From: Enhygromyxa salina
Lineage (GTDB): Bacteria; Myxococcota_A; Polyangia; Nannocystales; Nannocystaceae
Direction: 5' to 3'
Assembly (NCBI RefSeq): GCF_002994635.1
Contig: NZ_PVNL01000111.1
Location: forward strand, 62,001-126,000
DNA length: 64,000 nt
Positions 61,327-64,000 of the stretch are shown piece by piece. The notes below the pieces were generated by a model that did not search any database, was not told the DNA's origin, and was given only the letters and a program-made list of their open reading frames with translations. Every line of letters starts with the position of its first letter. Within the stretch, counting starts at the first letter, position 1. The translations under genes and the position numbers were made by a program.

Positions 61327-61746
61327 GTGTGGTGGCTGGGCGGCAAGACCGAGCTGATGTTCGAGACCAGCATCGCTAGCCACGTCGACGAGGACGCGCT
61401 CACGCAGATGATCGAGGTCCTGCGCCGCCACTTCGCGGACCCCGGCCGACTCGAGGAGCGGATGCCCAACGACGCGCACGGGACCGTCGCGATACGGACC
61501 TTCATCGCTGGCTTCAGCGGGTTCATGTCGATCATCCCGCTCAAGCCGCTGGTCGCCAAGTGGCTGCTGCTCACGCTGCTCGGTCCGATGACGGCCACCG
61601 GGGCGCTGATCGGCTGGTTGATCGGACGCGCGGTCTGGCGATGGCGCAGCGACGGGCGCGAGCAGCAGCTGCGCGGCGCGTTCTCGGAGCTGGTCGGACA
61701 CGCGTCGACACCCGCGCCCGTGCTAGGGCCCGCGAGCTCCGAGTAG
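61327..61746 (+). CDS. Small membrane-associated protein, unknown
   Basis: A 139-residue frame from a GTG at 61327. It contains ELMFETSIASHVDEDALTQM, a hydrophobic hairpin IIPLKPLVAKWLLLTLLGPM..ATGALIGWLIGRAVW and a charged C-terminus. The frame is open and protein-like upstream as well (SELSVADVRNRPV), without a clear start, so the true N-terminus may be further up or lost. No family recognised. Confidence 0.5.
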   Translation: MWWLGGKTELMFETSIASHVDEDALTQMIEVLRRHFADPGRLEERMPNDAHGTVAIRTFIAGFSGFMSIIPLKPLVAKWLLLTLLGPMTATGALIGWLIGRAVWRWRSDGREQQLRGAFSELVGHASTPAPVLGPASSE

Positions 61747-61763
61747 CGAAACTCCGAGTCCGC

Positions 61764-62057
61764 TCATTCATCCGTGGGCTTGACGCCTGCCCGACCATCC
61801 CGCTTGCCGTCGAGCTCGTCGACCTCGCGGACCAGCCGCGCGAGCGTCTCGCGGTTCATCAGGCCCTGGTTCTCGAGGTAGAGGAACATGGCCTCGAGCA
61901 CCAGCTCCGCACGATCGAGCCGCTTCATGGTGGCGTCGAGCCGACGGCACAACAGCTGGATGTTGTCGGCATCGAGCTGGGCATCGAGACGCAGTGTGTT
62001 GATGTCTTGGCGCTGGCGGTGGTCGTCATCGAAGAAGTGATCGAACAGGGAAGACAT
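61764..62057 (-). CDS. Small coiled-coil protein
   Basis: A 97-residue protein, MSSLFDHFFDDDHRQRQDIN, then a continuous helix with heptad pattern (LRLDAQLDADNIQLLCRRLD, TMKRLDRAELVLEAMFLYLE), ending in a charged tail. It is a likely soluble coiled coil. Only 17 bp separate it from the convergent membrane-protein gene. Function unknown. Confidence 0.65.
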   Translation of the reverse strand: MSSLFDHFFDDDHRQRQDINTLRLDAQLDADNIQLLCRRLDATMKRLDRAELVLEAMFLYLENQGLMNRETLARLVREVDELDGKRDGRAGVKPTDE

Positions 62058-62105
62058 CGTGGCACTCTACTACCCGATGAACCTGCCCTGAGCAGGCTCG
62101 GCCGA

Positions 62106-63350
62106 TCACCCGATCGGCGGCTCGTTGCAGCCGTACACGATGTCGATGTCGACGATGACCCCGCTCTTGATCGCCTCGCACGCGGTCCCGTGGAAGGTCA
62201 CGGTGTTCGTCATTGGATCGTAGGTCCAGCCGTTGTTCGGATCGTTGGGCACGCCCGCGGGATCCTTGTCGAAGAACACGAAGATCTCGTTGGGATCGGG
62301 CGGGACTTGATCGAGCTCGAAGGTGCACGTGGCCACGGCGTTGGCGATCTGGGCCAGCGCCATGTCGAGCTCGGCGGCCTGATCCGCGAGGTAACCGGTC
62401 TCGGTGCCGCCGGCCTCGGCGATGTCGTTGACCTCGCCGACGTTGGCCCCGCCAAACCCGACCGCGAACACCTTGACCGGGATCGCCTGACCAAACAGGT
62501 TGCCCGCCGCGGTCGGGCCGTCGTTGCCGTTGTCGACGCACGAGCCACTCTCGGCGCCGTCGGTGATCAGCAAGATCGCGTTGTCGCGCTCGAGGTCCTG
62601 CAATGACGGGTTGGCCACCTGAGCTTGGAGTGACTTCCCGGTGCTGGTCTCGGGATCGCCGGAGTCGCACAGGTACTCGATCAAGCCCTGGTTGTTGACG
62701 TTGTCGCCGTTGTTCGAGCCCGCGCCGACCGTGGTCGCCAGGAACCCGTTGATCGCGGCGGCGTTTTGATCGGCGATCGGGACCACGACGGTCCCGGCCG
62801 AGCAGCCGTTGCCGACGCAGGCCGAGTAGGTGGCGAGGCCAAACCGGATCTGCTCGTCAAAGCTGGTGGTGACCTGCTCGATCGCAACCTTGGCGACCTC
62901 CCACCGATTGAGGTTGGTGTTGGGTACCGAGCCGTCCATGCTGCCGCTGCGGTCGAGCATGATCAGCAAGTTGGGTGGCACCGCCTCGATCGAGAACTCG
63001 AAGCCGCCACACTCGCCGCCGATCACACACAGGTTGTCCTCGCAGATCTGGCCCTCGGGGCAGTCGTCGTCGATGCCACAGCCGCCGGCCGGCCCGCACT
63101 CGCCCGAGGCCGGGTAGCAGACCTGGCCGGGCGCGCAGTCGTCTGCGTTGGTGCACGGGTCGCCGTCGTCGGCGTTGGTGTTGGTGGTGGTGGTGGTGTC
63201 CGCGCTGTCGGCAGTCTCGCTGCCGTCCGTGCTGGTGGCGGCGAGGGTCGTGACGCCGGTGGTGTCGGTGGGGCGCTCGGTCTCGTTCGCGCAGGCGATC
63301 GACAGCAAGGCAAGCAGTGAGGCGGAGGTGAACGATGAAGCGCGAGACAT
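62106..63350 (-). CDS. von Willebrand A-domain lipoprotein
   Basis: A 414-residue secreted lipoprotein. MSRASSFTSASLLALLSIAC has an LSIAC lipobox, followed by a Thr/Asp/Ala linker and a Cys-rich region (CTNADDCAPGQVCYPASGEC, CGIDDDCPEGQICEDNLC) of the Dickkopf/EB type. The vWA domain begins at about 130 with the complete MIDAS motif MLDRSGSMDGS and LITDGAESGSC further on. Such proteins bind ligands through a metal ion. The C-terminus ends VYGCNEPPIG. Pieces of related genes lie at 53.7 and 61.2 kb. ATG at 63350 is chosen over a longer upstream frame. Confidence 0.88.
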   Translation of the reverse strand: MSRASSFTSASLLALLSIACANETERPTDTTGVTTLAATSTDGSETADSADTTTTTNTNADDGDPCTNADDCAPGQVCYPASGECGPAGGCGIDDDCPEGQICEDNLCVIGGECGGFEFSIEAVPPNLLIMLDRSGSMDGSVPNTNLNRWEVAKVAIEQVTTSFDEQIRFGLATYSACVGNGCSAGTVVVPIADQNAAAINGFLATTVGAGSNNGDNVNNQGLIEYLCDSGDPETSTGKSLQAQVANPSLQDLERDNAILLITDGAESGSCVDNGNDGPTAAGNLFGQAIPVKVFAVGFGGANVGEVNDIAEAGGTETGYLADQAAELDMALAQIANAVATCTFELDQVPPDPNEIFVFFDKDPAGVPNDPNNGWTYDPMTNTVTFHGTACEAIKSGVIVDIDIVYGCNEPPIG

Positions 63351-63671
63351 GGCAGAGTTTGGGGTGGGGAGGCGTTCACTATGCTCAATTTCTGGCCTGA
63401 GTGGGCACCACGGTGGTCCGCGGACGATCTTGGGGTGCAGCGCTGCGAGGTCGCCGAGGGTCGCGGGGTCGGGCTTCGCAGTGGGCCGTATGCAACGGCC
63501 GTGGTTCGACGGCGAGCAGTTCGACACGCGGCCGTTCGTGATCTGGCCAGGGGCGGCACCGACGACTGGCGCGGGTAGGCGCGGTCGTGGGGCCGCCCAG
63601 CGGGTTTGGCACCGCGCGCCACGCAGACGCGATACCCTGGCCAGGTCCCGCCACCGGAGTCCCGACTCAGC
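63351..63671. other. Intergenic region before the last gene
   Basis: No complete gene. A plus-strand frame around 63490-63590 reads MQRPWFDGEQFDTRPFVIWP then GAAPTTGAGR with a stop, protein-like but without a start site. It may be a remnant. Confidence 0.3.
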
Positions 63672-64000
63672 ATGCGTCCACTCAATCCTAGCGCCTGGAA
63701 CCTGTTCAAACCCCTGAGCCTCGGCGCCCTCGCGCTGGCGGCGTGCGGACCCGGTGCTGCAGAGGACGACGCAGGAACCACGACCACGCAGGGAAACGAC
63801 ACCACCACGAGCTACACGACGACGTACAGCACGTTCACGACCTACAGCACGCTCACCACGTACAGCACGTACACCACGTACAGCGACTATTCCGACAACT
63901 GGGACGACTACTACGATCCCTGTAACTACTGCGCCCCCGACGAGATGTGCAAAGACGGCGAGTGCTACGTGCCGGACTGCGAAGATAGCCTCGACTGTCG
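63672..64000 (+). CDS. Lipoprotein with Thr/Tyr-repeat linker (partial, runs off the edge)
   Basis: At least 109 residues. MRPLNPSAWNLFKPLSLGAL..ALAAC carries a LAAC lipobox. A linker of TTYST-type repeats (TTTYSTFTTYSTLTTYSTYT) follows, then YSDYSDNWDDYYDPCNYCAP and a Cys-rich module CAPDEMCKDGECYVPDCEDS like the one in the vWA protein. The 3' end is beyond the window. The repeated tyrosines are unusual compared with the Thr/Ser/Asp linkers of the other lipoproteins here. Confidence 0.8.
   Translation, partial: MRPLNPSAWNLFKPLSLGALALAACGPGAAEDDAGTTTTQGNDTTTSYTTTYSTFTTYSTLTTYSTYTTYSDYSDNWDDYYDPCNYCAPDEMCKDGECYVPDCEDSLDC

Overview
The window looks like chromosome of a Nannocystis-type myxobacterium (Nannocystaceae: Nannocystis, Plesiocystis, Enhygromyxa). 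The evidence is high GC, many lipoproteins in which a lipobox Cys is followed by Thr/Ser/Asp- or GDGDGDP-rich linkers, DUF4215-type Cys-rich repeats, multi-domain Ser/Thr-kinase signalling proteins, and an ATP synthase c subunit with an extra N-terminal hydrophobic segment. Genus is an inference. No rRNA, tRNA or CRISPR array was recognised.

Region 1 (0.2-14.8 kb) is tied together by a promoter architecture that I regard as the main discovery candidate. Direct repeats of TGAAA (variants TGCAA, TGATA) occur with an exact 10-bp period. The last unit is always TGAAAT, and exactly 28 nt from its first base lies a -10-like hexamer (TACAGT, TAGACT, TAGGTT, TAGTGT; CAGGAT in a weaker fifth copy). 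The promoters precede a PI-PLC-like phosphodiesterase, a divergent berberine-bridge-type FAD oxidase, a small gene broken by an ISL3-like element, a Cys-rich/LamG lipoprotein, and a four-gene operon. That operon has two lipoproteins with single CxxCH haem motifs flanked by two paralogous proteins of unknown function. An FHA plus winged-helix regulator is encoded between two of the arrays and is the obvious candidate activator.

Region 2 (15.1-35.1 kb) is signalling plus a probable isoprenoid locus. A 1801-residue protein joins a pseudokinase, an AAA ATPase, GAF and a histidine kinase. A polyprenyl diphosphate synthase is divergent from a three-gene operon (phytoene-desaturase-like FAD enzyme, His-rich protein, 1296-residue protein with two acetoacetate-decarboxylase-like domains). 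A single-domain ADC-like gene converges on that operon. A Ser/Thr kinase-receiver-cyclase-like protein and a receiver-histidine kinase are divergent, followed by an Asp-box lipoprotein.

Region 3 (35.1-46.9 kb) is all on the minus strand. It holds an SCP2-like protein, F0 ATP synthase genes (c, a, and AtpI/AtpZ-like accessory proteins), and a compact six-gene operon: succinate-semialdehyde dehydrogenase, GABA aminotransferase, nitrilase-type amidase, Orn/Lys/Arg decarboxylase, ATP-grasp ligase and a C45-type Ntn hydrolase. It reads as a route between a basic amino acid, an amine and GABA/succinate through an amide step.

Region 4 (47-64 kb) is a patchwork. It includes small membrane proteins, a DUF2804 protein, secreted or lipoprotein genes, a LuxR-type regulator, a ThuA-like lipoprotein, spermidine synthase and a GNAT protein. 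It also has many decayed pieces: fragments of a von Willebrand A lipoprotein paralogue and of another lipoprotein paralogue, a truncated YgjP-like peptidase, and a toxin/immunity-like fragment pair. The last gene runs off the right edge.
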